Assembly: GCA_035405645.1 (NCBI GenBank)
Contig: DAONJL010000006.1
Location: 46,593 to 110,592 of the forward strand
Direction: 5' to 3'
DNA length: 64,000 nucleotides
Origin: DAONJL01 sp035405645 [NCBI: bacterium]
GTDB taxonomy: Bacteria; JAGOBX01; DAONJL01
Position numbers and translations under genes: made by a program. The notes below the pieces were generated by a model, which saw only the letters and a program-made list of their open reading frames with translations, had not been told where the DNA came from and did not search any database. This document shows, one piece after another, positions 42,674 to 52,611 of the stretch; within the stretch, counting starts at the first letter, position 1; the number at the start of each line of letters is the position of its first letter.

Positions 42674-43231
42674 ATGGCTGATAAAAAAGATATTGATAAA
42701 GAAAAAGAAGAACAAGTAACAGAAGAAGAAAGTGCTGGTGGTGGAGAAAAGAAAAAAATACTTATTTATATTTTAGCAGGTGTAATTGGTATAGTGCTTC
42801 TTGTAGGTGCGATGATTGCCACAGCTTTTTTTGTATCAAGTAAAGTTCGAGATGAAAATGTAGGAAAAACAAAAGAAATCACAGAACAAACAGCAGCAGC
42901 TTATGTGCCACCAATGGAAACATTTTTACTTTCAAAAGACCCGTTGAATTTTAATTTAAAGCCAGATGAAAGAGGTAAGTCTCGAGTGATTCAAATTGGT
43001 ATTACATTTGCCTTTGATGATAAAGCATTAAAAGAAGAACTTGATAAAAGAAAAGATCAGGTGATGGATATATTAGTAAAATTCTTTGGCACAAAATCAG
43101 CAGAAGAAGTTCAAGCAGATAAAATGGGTGCTGTAAAACAACAATTATTAAATGAATTTAATGGGATAATAAATTCAAAAAAATATAAAATAAAGGATAT
43201 TTATTTCTGGACTTATTTAATTGGTAAATAA
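42674..43231 (+). CDS. fliL: Flagellar basal-body protein FliL
   Basis: A 185-residue single-pass protein: a charged cytoplasmic tail rich in Glu and Lys (1-30), a membrane span (about 31-55, ILIYILAGVIGIVLLVGAMI), and a periplasmic stomatin-like domain ending in ITFAFDDKALKEELDKRKDQ, VMDILVKFFGTKSAEEVQ. It stabilises the stator around the motor. GGAGGT lies 10-12 bases before the ATG. It sits between motB and fliM. Confidence 0.9.
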   Translation: MADKKDIDKEKEEQVTEEESAGGGEKKKILIYILAGVIGIVLLVGAMIATAFFVSSKVRDENVGKTKEITEQTAAAYVPPMETFLLSKDPLNFNLKPDERGKSRVIQIGITFAFDDKALKEELDKRKDQVMDILVKFFGTKSAEEVQADKMGAVKQQLLNEFNGIINSKKYKIKDIYFWTYLIGK

Positions 43232-43251
43232 AAAATAAAAGAGGTTTTAAT

Positions 43252-44340
43252 ATGACTGAGATTTTATCACAGGAAGAAATAGATTCGTTATTAAGTGCTA
43301 TATCTTCTGGTGCAACAGAAGCACCATCTCCAGCAGTTTCAATTTCAGAAGGTCCAGCAATTAGTGGTGGTGGAGCAGCACCATTAACAAAGAAAAAAGG
43401 CCCACAACGACAGAGAAAAGTAAAATTATATGATTTTAAAAGACCGGATAAATTTTCAAAAGACCAGATTAGAACATTGCAAATGATTCACGAAGTATTT
43501 GCGCGATTGACAACAGCTGCTTTATCTGCTCAATTACGAACTATTGCTCATTTACATGTTGCTTCTGTTGACCAATTAACTTATGAAGAATTTATGAAAT
43601 CAATTCCAAATCCAACGACATTAACAGTTATTGATATGCACCCGCTGGAAGGTTCGTGTGTTATAGAAATAGACCCTGCTATTGCTTTTACAATGATTGA
43701 TAGATTATTTGGAGGAAAAGGTGCTGTTATACAAATATCACGAGAAATGACTGATATAGAACAATCAGTGATAGAAAAGATAATGATAAAAATATTAAAT
43801 AATTTAAAAGAAGCGTGGATAAATGTTGTTGATTTAAAACCGCGTCTTGAAAAAATAGAATCAAATCCACAATTTGTTCAGATCGTTCCACCAAATGATA
43901 TGGTAGTATTGATTACTCTTGAAACAAAAGTTGGTGAAGTAGAGGGAATGACTAATTTATGTATTCCTTATATTGTAATAGAACCAATAATAAATAAATT
44001 AAGTGCACAATTCTGGTATGCTTCTATACGCCGTGGTTCTACTACTGAAAGTTTAAAAAGATTAGAAAAAAAATTGAATGATATTGATTTTACAATTGCA
44101 GGTGAATTAGGTGATACTTATATATCAGTTGAAGATTTATTAAAATTAAAAGTTGGTGATGTAATTAAACTTAATCAGGAACACAATGAATTATTAAAAT
44201 TATTAATAGATAATTTTCCAAAATTTTTAGTAAAAGTTGGTATTGCTAATAACAGATATTCGTTAGAAGTAGTAGATGAAATTGATGTTGTTAAAGAATT
44301 AAAAGGTGTTTCAATTAGTGCGAAAAAAACTGAACAATAA
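43252..44340 (+). CDS. fliM: Flagellar motor switch protein FliM
   Basis: C-ring protein of 362 residues. The CheY-P binding peptide is EILSQEEIDSLLSAIS at the N-terminus. The middle domain includes VKLYDFKRPDKFSKDQIRTL, IDRLFGGKG, and the C-terminal SpoA domain has DTYISVEDLLKLKVGDVIKL. The long linker at residues 18-45 is rich in Pro, Gly and Ala. The length is slightly above the usual 330. It is followed by fliY after 14 bp. Confidence 0.95.
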   Translation: MTEILSQEEIDSLLSAISSGATEAPSPAVSISEGPAISGGGAAPLTKKKGPQRQRKVKLYDFKRPDKFSKDQIRTLQMIHEVFARLTTAALSAQLRTIAHLHVASVDQLTYEEFMKSIPNPTTLTVIDMHPLEGSCVIEIDPAIAFTMIDRLFGGKGAVIQISREMTDIEQSVIEKIMIKILNNLKEAWINVVDLKPRLEKIESNPQFVQIVPPNDMVVLITLETKVGEVEGMTNLCIPYIVIEPIINKLSAQFWYASIRRGSTTESLKRLEKKLNDIDFTIAGELGDTYISVEDLLKLKVGDVIKLNQEHNELLKLLIDNFPKFLVKVGIANNRYSLEVVDEIDVVKELKGVSISAKKTEQ

Positions 44341-44354
44341 GGAGGAAAAAAATA

Positions 44355-45416
44355 GTGTCAGCTGAAATATTATCACAAGAAGAACTGGATGCTTTATTAT
44401 CTGCTGGTGATTTTTCGCAACAAGTTTCTTCTGAAACTGACAGTGAAATTCTTCCTTCTACTGCTCCATCGACAGAACAAAAGAAAGTATCACAAGAATT
44501 TATTTCATTATATAATGAAGCATTTAATTCTGCTGTAATTATTCTTAATACAATTTTAAATCAGACAGTAAATTATAAAATTATTTTTTCTGATTATATT
44601 TCAAAAGAAAAACTTACTCAATATTTAAGTTCGGAAAATTTTTTAGTTGATACAAATTATGAAGTTGGATTAAATGGAAAAATAAATATTATTATGAATG
44701 ATAATATAGCCCGTTATATTTCTGATGTTATGATGGGCGGTGAAGGTGAAGTTTTTAGTGGTCCGTTTGATGATTTAAAACAAAGTGCAATAAATGAAGC
44801 AATAAATCAAATTATAAATTCTATATCAACTTATATTTCAAATAAAGCAAAGAATATTCAAATTGCAAATTCTTTACCGCAAATAAATTTATATCCTGAT
44901 GTAATTGAAAATATTAAATTAACTGAAGCAGAATTTTTTACCATAGTTTTTCAATTACAAATAAATGATAAAGTTAGTGGCAATTTATTATTTTTATTTT
45001 CAAATGAGTTACTTAACGATGTAAATAATAAATTATTTAAAAAAGAAGAAGAAAAAGAAAGTAGTGCACCATATAAAGAAGAAAAAGATTTACCAGAAAA
45101 AAAAGAAGAAATAAAAAAGGAAAAACCAAAAACAGAAAGAGATGAATTTGAGAATATAAGATTATTAGTTGATGTGCCTTTAACTATTAGAGTTGTTTTA
45201 GGAAAGAATAAATTACTTGTAAAAGATATTCTGGAATTAGGTTCTGGTTCAATAATTGAATTAAATAAAATGGCAAATGAATATGTTGATTTATTTATAG
45301 AAGATAAATTAATTGCAAAAGGTGAAGTTGTTGTAATTGATGAAAATTTTGGAGTGCGAATAATAAATATACTTACACCAGAAGAAAGAGTTGAATTAAC
45401 AAAAGCAATAAAATAA
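44355..45416 (+). CDS. fliY: Flagellar motor switch phosphatase FliY (FliN-type)
   Basis: A 353-residue protein in three parts: a FliM-like CheY-P binding peptide (AEILSQEELDALLSAG), a CheC-like middle domain (about 40-215), and a C-terminal SpoA/FliN domain from about 270 (VDVPLTIRVVLGKNKLLVKD, ILELGSGSIIELNK). The CheC-type phosphatase pattern S-x3-E-x2-N appears once as SAINEAIN near 140, so CheY-P dephosphorylation at the switch is likely. A lysine/glutamate-rich linker (about 225-265) joins the parts. GTG start, with AAGGAGG upstream. Confidence 0.9.
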   Translation: MSAEILSQEELDALLSAGDFSQQVSSETDSEILPSTAPSTEQKKVSQEFISLYNEAFNSAVIILNTILNQTVNYKIIFSDYISKEKLTQYLSSENFLVDTNYEVGLNGKINIIMNDNIARYISDVMMGGEGEVFSGPFDDLKQSAINEAINQIINSISTYISNKAKNIQIANSLPQINLYPDVIENIKLTEAEFFTIVFQLQINDKVSGNLLFLFSNELLNDVNNKLFKKEEEKESSAPYKEEKDLPEKKEEIKKEKPKTERDEFENIRLLVDVPLTIRVVLGKNKLLVKDILELGSGSIIELNKMANEYVDLFIEDKLIAKGEVVVIDENFGVRIINILTPEERVELTKAIK

Positions 45417-45444
45417 AATATTTTATAATTTGTTGGGAGGGCTA

Positions 45445-46029
45445 ATGAATTCTTGTTGTGCTCGAATTTTATTTTTTATTCTTTTTTATTTTACTAATTT
45501 ATATGCTGCTGATGTTATTACATCAGAAACGATAAATATAAATAATTCAGAAGAAAGCATACCAATTCAATTCCCAACTACAAGTGAAGTAAATCCAGAA
45601 GAAAAAAAAGCGATAGAATATCCTTCTTTATATAAAAATTTTTTAAGTTATTTTTTAAAAATAATTTTCATATTAATTTTTTTTATTGTTATTTTTATTC
45701 TTTTTAAAAAATTTTATAAAAAAAAGATTATTCACTCAGATATTGAAGAAGTCATAAAAGTTATTGGCATAAAACCAATATCGCATAATAAATATCTTCA
45801 ATTAATTCAGTTTGGCAATAGATATTTATTGCTTGGTATTACCGATAATAATATAATAAAAATATCAGAAATAATAAATAAAGAAGAAGTGGATAATATA
45901 AAATTGCAATTAAATATAGAAAATAAAGAAACTAATTTTTCAAATATATTAAATACAAAAACAGGTAATGAAGATGATACAATAACAAAATTTAAAAAAC
46001 AATTAAATGAATTATTGAAGAAAAAATAA
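45445..46029 (+). CDS. fliO: Flagellar export protein FliO
   Basis: A 194-residue protein with an N-terminal hydrophobic, signal-like segment (ARILFFILFYFTNLYAADV), a second span at about 70-90 (IIFILIFFIVIFILF), and a cytoplasmic domain with IKVIGIKPISHNKYLQLIQF and RYLLLGITDNNIIKISEI, the FliO pattern. It assists FliP assembly. I use the ATG at 45445 with GGGAGG upstream; an in-frame TTG at 45430 lies before that site. Position before fliP supports the call. Confidence 0.82.
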   Translation: MNSCCARILFFILFYFTNLYAADVITSETININNSEESIPIQFPTTSEVNPEEKKAIEYPSLYKNFLSYFLKIIFILIFFIVIFILFKKFYKKKIIHSDIEEVIKVIGIKPISHNKYLQLIQFGNRYLLLGITDNNIIKISEIINKEEVDNIKLQLNIENKETNFSNILNTKTGNEDDTITKFKKQLNELLKKK

Positions 46030-46031
46030 AA

Positions 46032-46778
46032 ATGAGAAAAAAAATTTTTTTGTTTCTAATTATTTTATTTTTTGTTGTTCATAATTTAAAAGCAGCACCA
46101 ATTCCAATTCCTAAAATAAATATTGGTGTAGAAGAAGCAAAAACACCAGATGATGTTGCTTTAAGTTTGCAAATATTATTTTTATTAACAATATTAAGTT
46201 TAGCTCCTGCTATTTTACTAATGTTAACTGCACTTACACGAATTTATATTTTTTTATTATTTATTCAGAGAGCATTATCATTACAGCAAATGCCGCCGAA
46301 TCAGGTAATTGTTGCGCTTGCGCTTTTTTTAACTTTTTTTGTAATGGCACCAACAATAAAAGAAATAAATGATAATGCTGTTCAGCCATTTATGAATAAA
46401 AAAATACCATTTGGAACCGCATTAGATAGTGCAATGAAACCATTAAGAACATTTATGTTTAAGCAGGTTGATGAAAAAAATTTAGCATTGTTTTTTGATT
46501 TAGCAAAATTACCAAGGCCAAAAAATCGCAGTGAAGTTCCAAACTATATTTTAATTCCAGCGTTTGTTTTAGGTGAAATAACAATTGCTTTTAAAATGGG
46601 GTTGTTAATTTATATTCCTTTTATTGTTGTTGATATGATTGTTGCTTCTGTTTTAATGGCGATGGGTATGATGATGTTGCCACCTGTTATGATTTCTATT
46701 CCTATAAAATTGCTTTTCTTTATTATGGTTGATGGCTGGAATTTACTTGTTTATTATGTTGTAAAAAGTTTTTCATAA
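46032..46778 (+). CDS. fliP: Flagellar export gate protein FliP
   Basis: Core subunit of the FliPQR export channel, 248 residues. The cleavable signal peptide is about residues 1-22 (ending KAAPIP). Conserved segments are FLLTILSLAPAILLMLTALT, RALSLQQMPPNQVIVALALF, TFFVMAP, and IPAFVLGEITIAFKMGLLIY, IPFIVVDMIVASVLMAMGMM. MMLPPVMISIPIKLLFF ends the family signature. The gene starts 2 bp after fliO. Confidence 0.96.
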   Translation: MRKKIFLFLIILFFVVHNLKAAPIPIPKINIGVEEAKTPDDVALSLQILFLLTILSLAPAILLMLTALTRIYIFLLFIQRALSLQQMPPNQVIVALALFLTFFVMAPTIKEINDNAVQPFMNKKIPFGTALDSAMKPLRTFMFKQVDEKNLALFFDLAKLPRPKNRSEVPNYILIPAFVLGEITIAFKMGLLIYIPFIVVDMIVASVLMAMGMMMLPPVMISIPIKLLFFIMVDGWNLLVYYVVKSFS

Positions 46779-46792
46779 AATAGGAGAATTTT

Positions 46793-47062
46793 ATGACAGA
46801 AGATTTGATTATTGATATTGCTCGTAATTCGCTACTTACTTTAATTATTGTTTCAGGACCTATGCTTATTATAAGTATGATTGTTGGACTTATCATAAGT
46901 ATTATTCAAACTACAACATCAATTCAAGAAATGACTTTAACATTTGTTCCAAAAATAATTGCTACATTTTTATCAATTGTTATTTTTGGTAATTGGATGC
47001 TCGATTATATGAATACTTTTACTTCAAAATTATGGGAATTAATTCCGCTTATTGCTAAATAA
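46793..47062 (+). CDS. fliQ: Flagellar export gate protein FliQ
   Basis: An 89-residue protein with two membrane spans, typical of FliQ: SLLTLIIVSGPMLIISMIVG, LIISIIQTTTSIQEMTLTFV, PKIIATFLSIVIFGNWMLDY. The QTTTSIQEMTLTFVPK loop is the strongest signature. Several copies wind around FliP-FliR in the export gate. AGGAG lies before the ATG. Confidence 0.96.
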   Translation: MTEDLIIDIARNSLLTLIIVSGPMLIISMIVGLIISIIQTTTSIQEMTLTFVPKIIATFLSIVIFGNWMLDYMNTFTSKLWELIPLIAK

Positions 47063-47073
47063 TTTTTCTTTTT

Positions 47074-47856
47074 ATGATTGATTATTTTTTAGAAAATTTT
47101 AAAATTCTCTTTTTGATAATGGTGCGTGTCACTACTCTTTTTATGTTTATCCCTGTTTTAAATTCTCGTGAAATTCCTTTTCTTCTTAAATCTGGTTTAT
47201 CTCTTTTTATTGCTATTATTGCTTTGCCTTTTGTTCGTGATACTGGTTTTACTCTAAATGATACAACTGCTATTAGTTATTTTCTTGCTGTGCTTAATGA
47301 ATTTTTAATTGGTGTTACTATTGGTATTATTGTTTATATGTTTATTACAGTCTTTATTTTATCAGGTGAATATTATTCTATGCAGATTGGTTTTGGTATT
47401 ATTCATACTTTTGACCCAATGTCTCAAACTTCTATTCCTATTTTAGGTCAATTTCAAAGTATTATTGGTTATCTGGTTTTTATACTGTTGCGTGCACATT
47501 ATTATCTTATTATCGCTATTATAGCAAGTTATAAATATTTTCCTTATTATACTTTTAAAAAATATAATTTTGCAGTTCAAAGTATTGTTAAATATTTTGT
47601 TGATGTTTTTTATATTGCTTTAATTTTTGCTATTCCTATTATTGGTGTTTTACTTGTTGCTACAATAATTATTGGACTACTGGCAAAAGTTGCACCACAA
47701 ATAAATTTACTTGTTATTGGTTTTCCTATAAATATTTTTTTAGGAATTATTACTTTAATTTTTCTTGAACCAATTTTATTTACTCTATCACAAGAAATTA
47801 TAAAAATGATATTGACAGAAATTCATAATTTTATGTATAATATAAGAATTTATTAA
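47074..47856 (+). CDS. fliR: Flagellar export gate protein FliR
   Basis: A 260-residue protein with six spans. Conserved segments are RVTTLFMFIPVLNSREIPFL, NEFLIGVTIGIIVYMFITVF, MQIGFGIIHTFDPMSQTSIP, and LGQFQSIIGYLVFILLRAHY. FliR caps the FliP ring and contacts FlhB. The coding strand here is noticeably richer in T than in the neighbouring genes because of Phe/Ile/Leu codons. flhB follows 25 bp later. Confidence 0.95.
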   Translation: MIDYFLENFKILFLIMVRVTTLFMFIPVLNSREIPFLLKSGLSLFIAIIALPFVRDTGFTLNDTTAISYFLAVLNEFLIGVTIGIIVYMFITVFILSGEYYSMQIGFGIIHTFDPMSQTSIPILGQFQSIIGYLVFILLRAHYYLIIAIIASYKYFPYYTFKKYNFAVQSIVKYFVDVFYIALIFAIPIIGVLLVATIIIGLLAKVAPQINLLVIGFPINIFLGIITLIFLEPILFTLSQEIIKMILTEIHNFMYNIRIY

Positions 47857-47881
47857 AGATTATTAATTTGGATATGGAGAT

Positions 47882-49015
47882 ATGGCTGAAATTTATAAAT
47901 TAAATTTTGATGATATTTTTCATTTACAATGGTTTGCAGCTGAAGATGAAGGTAGAACAGAAGAGCCAACCGCGCGTAAAAAGACAAAAGCAAGAGAAGA
48001 AGGTCAGGTCGCACGAAGTCAAGAAATACCACAAGCATTTATTTTGTTATTTTGTATATTAGCATTAAGTTGGTTTGGAACATATCAATCAACACAAATT
48101 AAAAATTTTATGTATTCTATTTTTTCAGGTGGCTTTGGTCATAAAGATATTGATGGAAGATTTATTCAAAATTTGATTATTATTATTTCAATTTTGCTAT
48201 TAAAAACTGCTGGACCTATTTTATTTATTGCCTTAATTGTTGGTTATATTTCCAATGTTGTTCAAGTTGGTTTTACTTTTTCTACAAAACAATTAAAATT
48301 TGATTTAAAGAAAATTAGTATTAATCCACAAAAAATAATTTCAAAAATTCTTATATCAAAAAATATATTATATAATTTAATTAAATCATTTATAAAATTG
48401 TTAATAATTGGATTTATTGCTGGCTATGTTTTTATTAATAATTATGAAAAATTAATAAATTTAGTAAGATTAAATTTATTTGAATCAATCTCTTTTATAT
48501 GGTCTCTAATTTTTGATATAACAATAAAAACTTCAATTTTCTTGATAATTTTAAGCATTTTTGATTATTGGTGGAATTATAGAGAATATATTGAAAGTTT
48601 AAAAATGACAAAACACGAAGTAAAAGATGAATATAAACAATCAGAAGGAGACCCATTGATAAAAGCAAAAATACGGGAAAAACAACGAATGATAGCACAG
48701 CGAAGAATGATGAAAGAAGTGCCAAAAGCAGATGTGGTAATAACAAACCCAACGCATATATCTGTTGCAATAAAATATGATTCAACAATAATGGCAGCAC
48801 CAATTGTAGTAGCAAAAGGTGAAGGATTTATTGCTTTAAAAATCAGAGAAATTGCAATTGCTGCTGGTGTGCCAATTTATGAAGATAAACCATTAGCTCG
48901 TGCTTTGTATGAATCAGTAGAAATTGGAGAACAAATACCAGTTTCATTATATAAAGCAGTAGCCGAAGTTCTTGCGTTTGTTTATAAATTAAAAAAGAAA
49001 AAATCTTATGTTTAA
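47882..49015 (+). CDS. flhB: Flagellar export switch protein FlhB
   Basis: Export apparatus protein of 377 residues with four spans and a self-cleaving cytoplasmic domain. Cleavage occurs in N289-P-T-H292 (VVITNPTHISVAIKYD). The N-terminus has DEGRTEEPTARKKTKAREEG, diagnostic of FlhB/YscU, and the linker has MTKHEVKDEYKQSEGDPLIK and RQRRMM-like arginines. FliK interacts with the cleaved domain to stop hook export. GGAGA lies before the start. Confidence 0.95.
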   Translation: MAEIYKLNFDDIFHLQWFAAEDEGRTEEPTARKKTKAREEGQVARSQEIPQAFILLFCILALSWFGTYQSTQIKNFMYSIFSGGFGHKDIDGRFIQNLIIIISILLLKTAGPILFIALIVGYISNVVQVGFTFSTKQLKFDLKKISINPQKIISKILISKNILYNLIKSFIKLLIIGFIAGYVFINNYEKLINLVRLNLFESISFIWSLIFDITIKTSIFLIILSIFDYWWNYREYIESLKMTKHEVKDEYKQSEGDPLIKAKIREKQRMIAQRRMMKEVPKADVVITNPTHISVAIKYDSTIMAAPIVVAKGEGFIALKIREIAIAAGVPIYEDKPLARALYESVEIGEQIPVSLYKAVAEVLAFVYKLKKKKSYV

Positions 49016-49024
49016 TAAAAAATT

Positions 49025-51106
49025 ATGGCAGTAATAGCAACTGAAACACCTTTATTAAAGGTTTTAAAAAATTCTGATATTCTTATTGGTATTGGTGTTG
49101 TTGCTGTTATTGTGATGATGGTTATTCCAATCTATACATTTCTTCTAAATTTATTACTTGCTTTTAATATTACATTTGCTATCGTAATTATTTTAACAGT
49201 AATGTATATTGAAAAACCAATTGATTTTTCAGTATTTCCAGCATTATTACTTGTAACAACTATTTTTCGTTTAGCATTAAATGTTTCTTCTACACGATTA
49301 ATTTTATTAAAAGGAAGAGCAGGTGTAGAAGGTGTTATTACTGCATTTGGTGATTTTGTTGTTGGTGGTAATTATGTTGTTGGTATCGTTATATTTTTGA
49401 TTTTAGTTATTATTCAATTTATGGTTATTATAAAGGGTGCTACAAGAGTATCAGAAGTTGCAGCAAGATTTACATTAGATGCTATGCCCGGCAAACAAAT
49501 GGCAATTGATGCTGATTTGAATGCTGGAATGATAACAGAAGAGGAAGCAAAACAGCGAAGAAAAGATATTCGTCGTGAAGCTGATTTTTATGGAGCAATG
49601 GATGGTGCAAGTAAGTTTGTGCAGGGTGATGTTGTTGCTGGTTTAATTATTACTGTTATTAATGTGTTAGGTGGCTTTGCTATTGGTGTATGGATGCGCG
49701 GTGAAACAATAGTAGAAGCACTTCAAACTTATACATTATTAACTATTGGTGATGGTCTTGCTGCTCAAATTCCTTCACTTCTTATTTCAGTTGCTACTGG
49801 TATTATCGTTACTCGTGCTGCATCTGATGATAATTTAGGTGCTGAATTAAGTCATCAATTATCCAGATTTCCAAGAGCTCTTTATATTACTGCTGGCACA
49901 CTTGCATTTTTAGGAATTGCTACTCCAATGCCTACTGTTCCGTTCCTTGGTATTTCTATTTTCCTTGTTTTAATTGGTTTAGGTATATCAAAAGCACAGC
50001 ACCGCGAAAAAATTGAAGCAGAATTAAAAGCAAAAGCGAAAGAAACAACAAAGCCACGGCAGCCAGAAAATGTTGTTGGTTTATTACAGGTTGACCCAAT
50101 GGAACTTGAAATGGGTTATAGTTTGATTCCATTAGTTGATGTCGAGCAGGGCGGTGATTTGCTTGATAGAATTACTTTAATCAGAAGACAATGTGCGATT
50201 GATTATGGTATAATTGTGCCACCAATTCGTATTCGTGATAATATGCAATTAAAGCCAAATTCTTATGTAATCAAAATTAAAGGCACTGAAATTGCCGGCT
50301 CTGAAATTTATATAGATAGATTTTTAGCAATGAATCCTGGGAATATTAAAGAAAAATTAGATGGTATAAAAACAGTTGAACCTGCTTTTGGTTTGCCAGC
50401 TGTCTGGATTAATGCTGACCAGCGCGAATATGCTGAAAGATTAGGTTTTACTGTTGTGGACCCTTCATCTATTATTGCTACTCATTTAACAGAAGTAATT
50501 AAATCACATGCACATGAATTACTCGATAGACAAACAACACAAAAATTAATTGATAATTTAAAAGAGAGTCATCCTTCATTAATTCAGGATTTAATACCAG
50601 AGGTTATGTCAGCGATTGATATTCAACTTGTTTTACAAAATTTATTAAGAGAAGGAATTTCTATTCGTGATTTGCCTACTATTTTTGAAACTTTGTTAAA
50701 TAAAGGTCGAACAATAAAAGACCCGACAATATTAACTGAATATGTGCGAATGGCATTAGCAAGACAAATTTGTTTGCAGTTCAGGTCTGTTGATGAAACA
50801 TTATCTGTTATTACACTAACACCAAAATTAGAAAAAGAATTATCTGATTCACTTGTTGATTCGCAAGAAGGTCCTTATATTGCTCTTGACCCGATAAAAA
50901 CACAAAAATTAATGATAAATTTATCAAAAGTAATAAATGATGTAGTAAATAAAGGATTACAACCTGTGATTTTAGTTGCACCAAATATTAGACCTTATTT
51001 TAAAAGATTAATTGAGCGTAGTGCGCCAAATTTAATTGTTATGTCTTATAATGAAGTAGTTCCTACGATTGAGGTTAAATCAGTTGGTATGGTTAGTATT
51101 GATTAA
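49025..51106 (+). CDS. flhA: Flagellar export gate protein FlhA
   Basis: A 693-residue export gate and ion channel. The membrane part (about 1-330) contains the FHIPEP-type signature region VFPALLLVTTIFRLALNVSS and TRLILLKG, plus RFTLDAMPGKQMAIDADLNA, GMITEEEAKQRRKDI and GASKFVQGDVVAG. The cytoplasmic domain (from about 355) ends with LIERSAPNLIVMSYNEVVP and forms the nonameric docking ring for late chaperone-substrate complexes. The gene lies 9 bp after flhB. Confidence 0.97.
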   Translation: MAVIATETPLLKVLKNSDILIGIGVVAVIVMMVIPIYTFLLNLLLAFNITFAIVIILTVMYIEKPIDFSVFPALLLVTTIFRLALNVSSTRLILLKGRAGVEGVITAFGDFVVGGNYVVGIVIFLILVIIQFMVIIKGATRVSEVAARFTLDAMPGKQMAIDADLNAGMITEEEAKQRRKDIRREADFYGAMDGASKFVQGDVVAGLIITVINVLGGFAIGVWMRGETIVEALQTYTLLTIGDGLAAQIPSLLISVATGIIVTRAASDDNLGAELSHQLSRFPRALYITAGTLAFLGIATPMPTVPFLGISIFLVLIGLGISKAQHREKIEAELKAKAKETTKPRQPENVVGLLQVDPMELEMGYSLIPLVDVEQGGDLLDRITLIRRQCAIDYGIIVPPIRIRDNMQLKPNSYVIKIKGTEIAGSEIYIDRFLAMNPGNIKEKLDGIKTVEPAFGLPAVWINADQREYAERLGFTVVDPSSIIATHLTEVIKSHAHELLDRQTTQKLIDNLKESHPSLIQDLIPEVMSAIDIQLVLQNLLREGISIRDLPTIFETLLNKGRTIKDPTILTEYVRMALARQICLQFRSVDETLSVITLTPKLEKELSDSLVDSQEGPYIALDPIKTQKLMINLSKVINDVVNKGLQPVILVAPNIRPYFKRLIERSAPNLIVMSYNEVVPTIEVKSVGMVSID

Positions 51107-51120
51107 TATTAGGTGAAAAT

Positions 51121-52596
51121 ATGTATAAAATATTTGAAGGCGAGACATTACAACAAGCTTTATTAAAAATGAAGATTGAATTAGGACCTGATGCTATTTT
51201 AGTTGAGCATAAAATGGTAAAACGCGGTGGTTTTTTAGGACTTTTTTCAAAAAATATTTTTATTGTTAAAGCTTTACCGGCAAATGTTATAAAAGGCCAA
51301 TCAATTCTTTCAAATGAAACACCCAAATCTACAATAACAGAAAATCAAAAAGAAAAATTTATAAAAAAAATTAGTTCAACAATAAAAGAAAAAAATATTC
51401 AATTGGAAAAAGAAAATAAAGTTTTAGAAAAGCCAAAAGTGAATCATATTATAAATGAAGAGATAAAATTATCAGAGCCAGAACCCAAAATAAAAGAACC
51501 CCCAAAAATTTATTCGCCATATACACAGGTAAAAAAAACACTAATAACTGATACACAAAAAAATATAAAAAATGAAAGACAATCACAACAAATAAATAAA
51601 CAAATACCTGACAATATACAGGAAAAACAGGTGTTAAAAAAAGTGCCTATAGCAAAAACAGATAAAACAGATGAATTAGCAGAAGAGATAAAGATATTGA
51701 AAGATGAATTAAAAAATATATCTGGCACAATTGGAATTGTTTTAGAAAAAGTTCAACAGGAAGAAATAAAATATCCTGGCTTACTAACAAAATATTATAT
51801 GTATTTAATGGAAAATGAATTTGAAGAAGAATGTGCAGATAAAATAATAAAAAGAATCGAAGAGCAATTGCCTAAAAAAGATTTGAATAATCCAATAATA
51901 ATTGATAAAATAATTAAAAATGAAATAGAAAAAATATTAATAAAAAAAGAACATATAAATTTTAATACAGATGAATTAAAAATATTTGTAGTTGTTGGAC
52001 CAACAGGAGTAGGTAAAACAACAACATTAGCAAAATTAGGCGCTTATCTTTCACTTGAAGAAAAAAAAGAAATTGCATTTTTAACACTTGATACATATCG
52101 ACTTGCAGCAGTAGAACAATTAAGAAAATATGCACAGGCATTAAATACACCATTAAAGGTAATATTTATGCCAGAAGAAATAAATGAAGGTATTATGAGT
52201 TTTTTAAATAGAGATATAATTCTTGTTGATACAGCAGGGAGAAGTCCAACTGATAAAGTGCAAATGCAAGAATTATTTGATTTTGTAAAACATTCAAAAT
52301 TTAAGATGGACATTGCATTAGTATTGAGTGCTACAACTAAATATTCTGATTTAGAAGAAATTATTGAAAAATTTGGACCAATTAAATTTAATCAATTTAT
52401 TATTACTAAAATTGATGAGACAATTTCATTAGGTCCTCTTATTAGTTTGGTTGATAAATATAAAGTGCCTATTTCTTATATTACTGATGGTCAGGATGTG
52501 CCTGATAATTTTTCTTTCTTTGAACCAAAAAAATTTATTGAAATATTATTTAAAAATTTTAAAATAAATATTTCAGAAGAAATAAAGAATTTATAA
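51121..52596 (+). CDS. flhF: Flagellar placement GTPase FlhF
   Basis: SRP-type GTPase that sets flagellar position and number, 491 residues. An N-terminal B domain (MYKIFEGETLQQALLKMKIE, LGPDAILVEHK) is followed by a long charged linker (about 60-190), an N domain and a G domain from about 290: GPTGVGKTTTLAKLGAYL (from G293), DTYRLAAVEQLRKYA, VDTAGRSPTD and TKIDET. In the canonical TKxDE position the lysine and aspartate are kept. flhG follows after 15 bp, the usual partner. Confidence 0.95.
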   Translation: MYKIFEGETLQQALLKMKIELGPDAILVEHKMVKRGGFLGLFSKNIFIVKALPANVIKGQSILSNETPKSTITENQKEKFIKKISSTIKEKNIQLEKENKVLEKPKVNHIINEEIKLSEPEPKIKEPPKIYSPYTQVKKTLITDTQKNIKNERQSQQINKQIPDNIQEKQVLKKVPIAKTDKTDELAEEIKILKDELKNISGTIGIVLEKVQQEEIKYPGLLTKYYMYLMENEFEEECADKIIKRIEEQLPKKDLNNPIIIDKIIKNEIEKILIKKEHINFNTDELKIFVVVGPTGVGKTTTLAKLGAYLSLEEKKEIAFLTLDTYRLAAVEQLRKYAQALNTPLKVIFMPEEINEGIMSFLNRDIILVDTAGRSPTDKVQMQELFDFVKHSKFKMDIALVLSATTKYSDLEEIIEKFGPIKFNQFIITKIDETISLGPLISLVDKYKVPISYITDGQDVPDNFSFFEPKKFIEILFKNFKINISEEIKNL

Positions 52597-52611
52597 AGGT
52601 GTGAAAAAGAA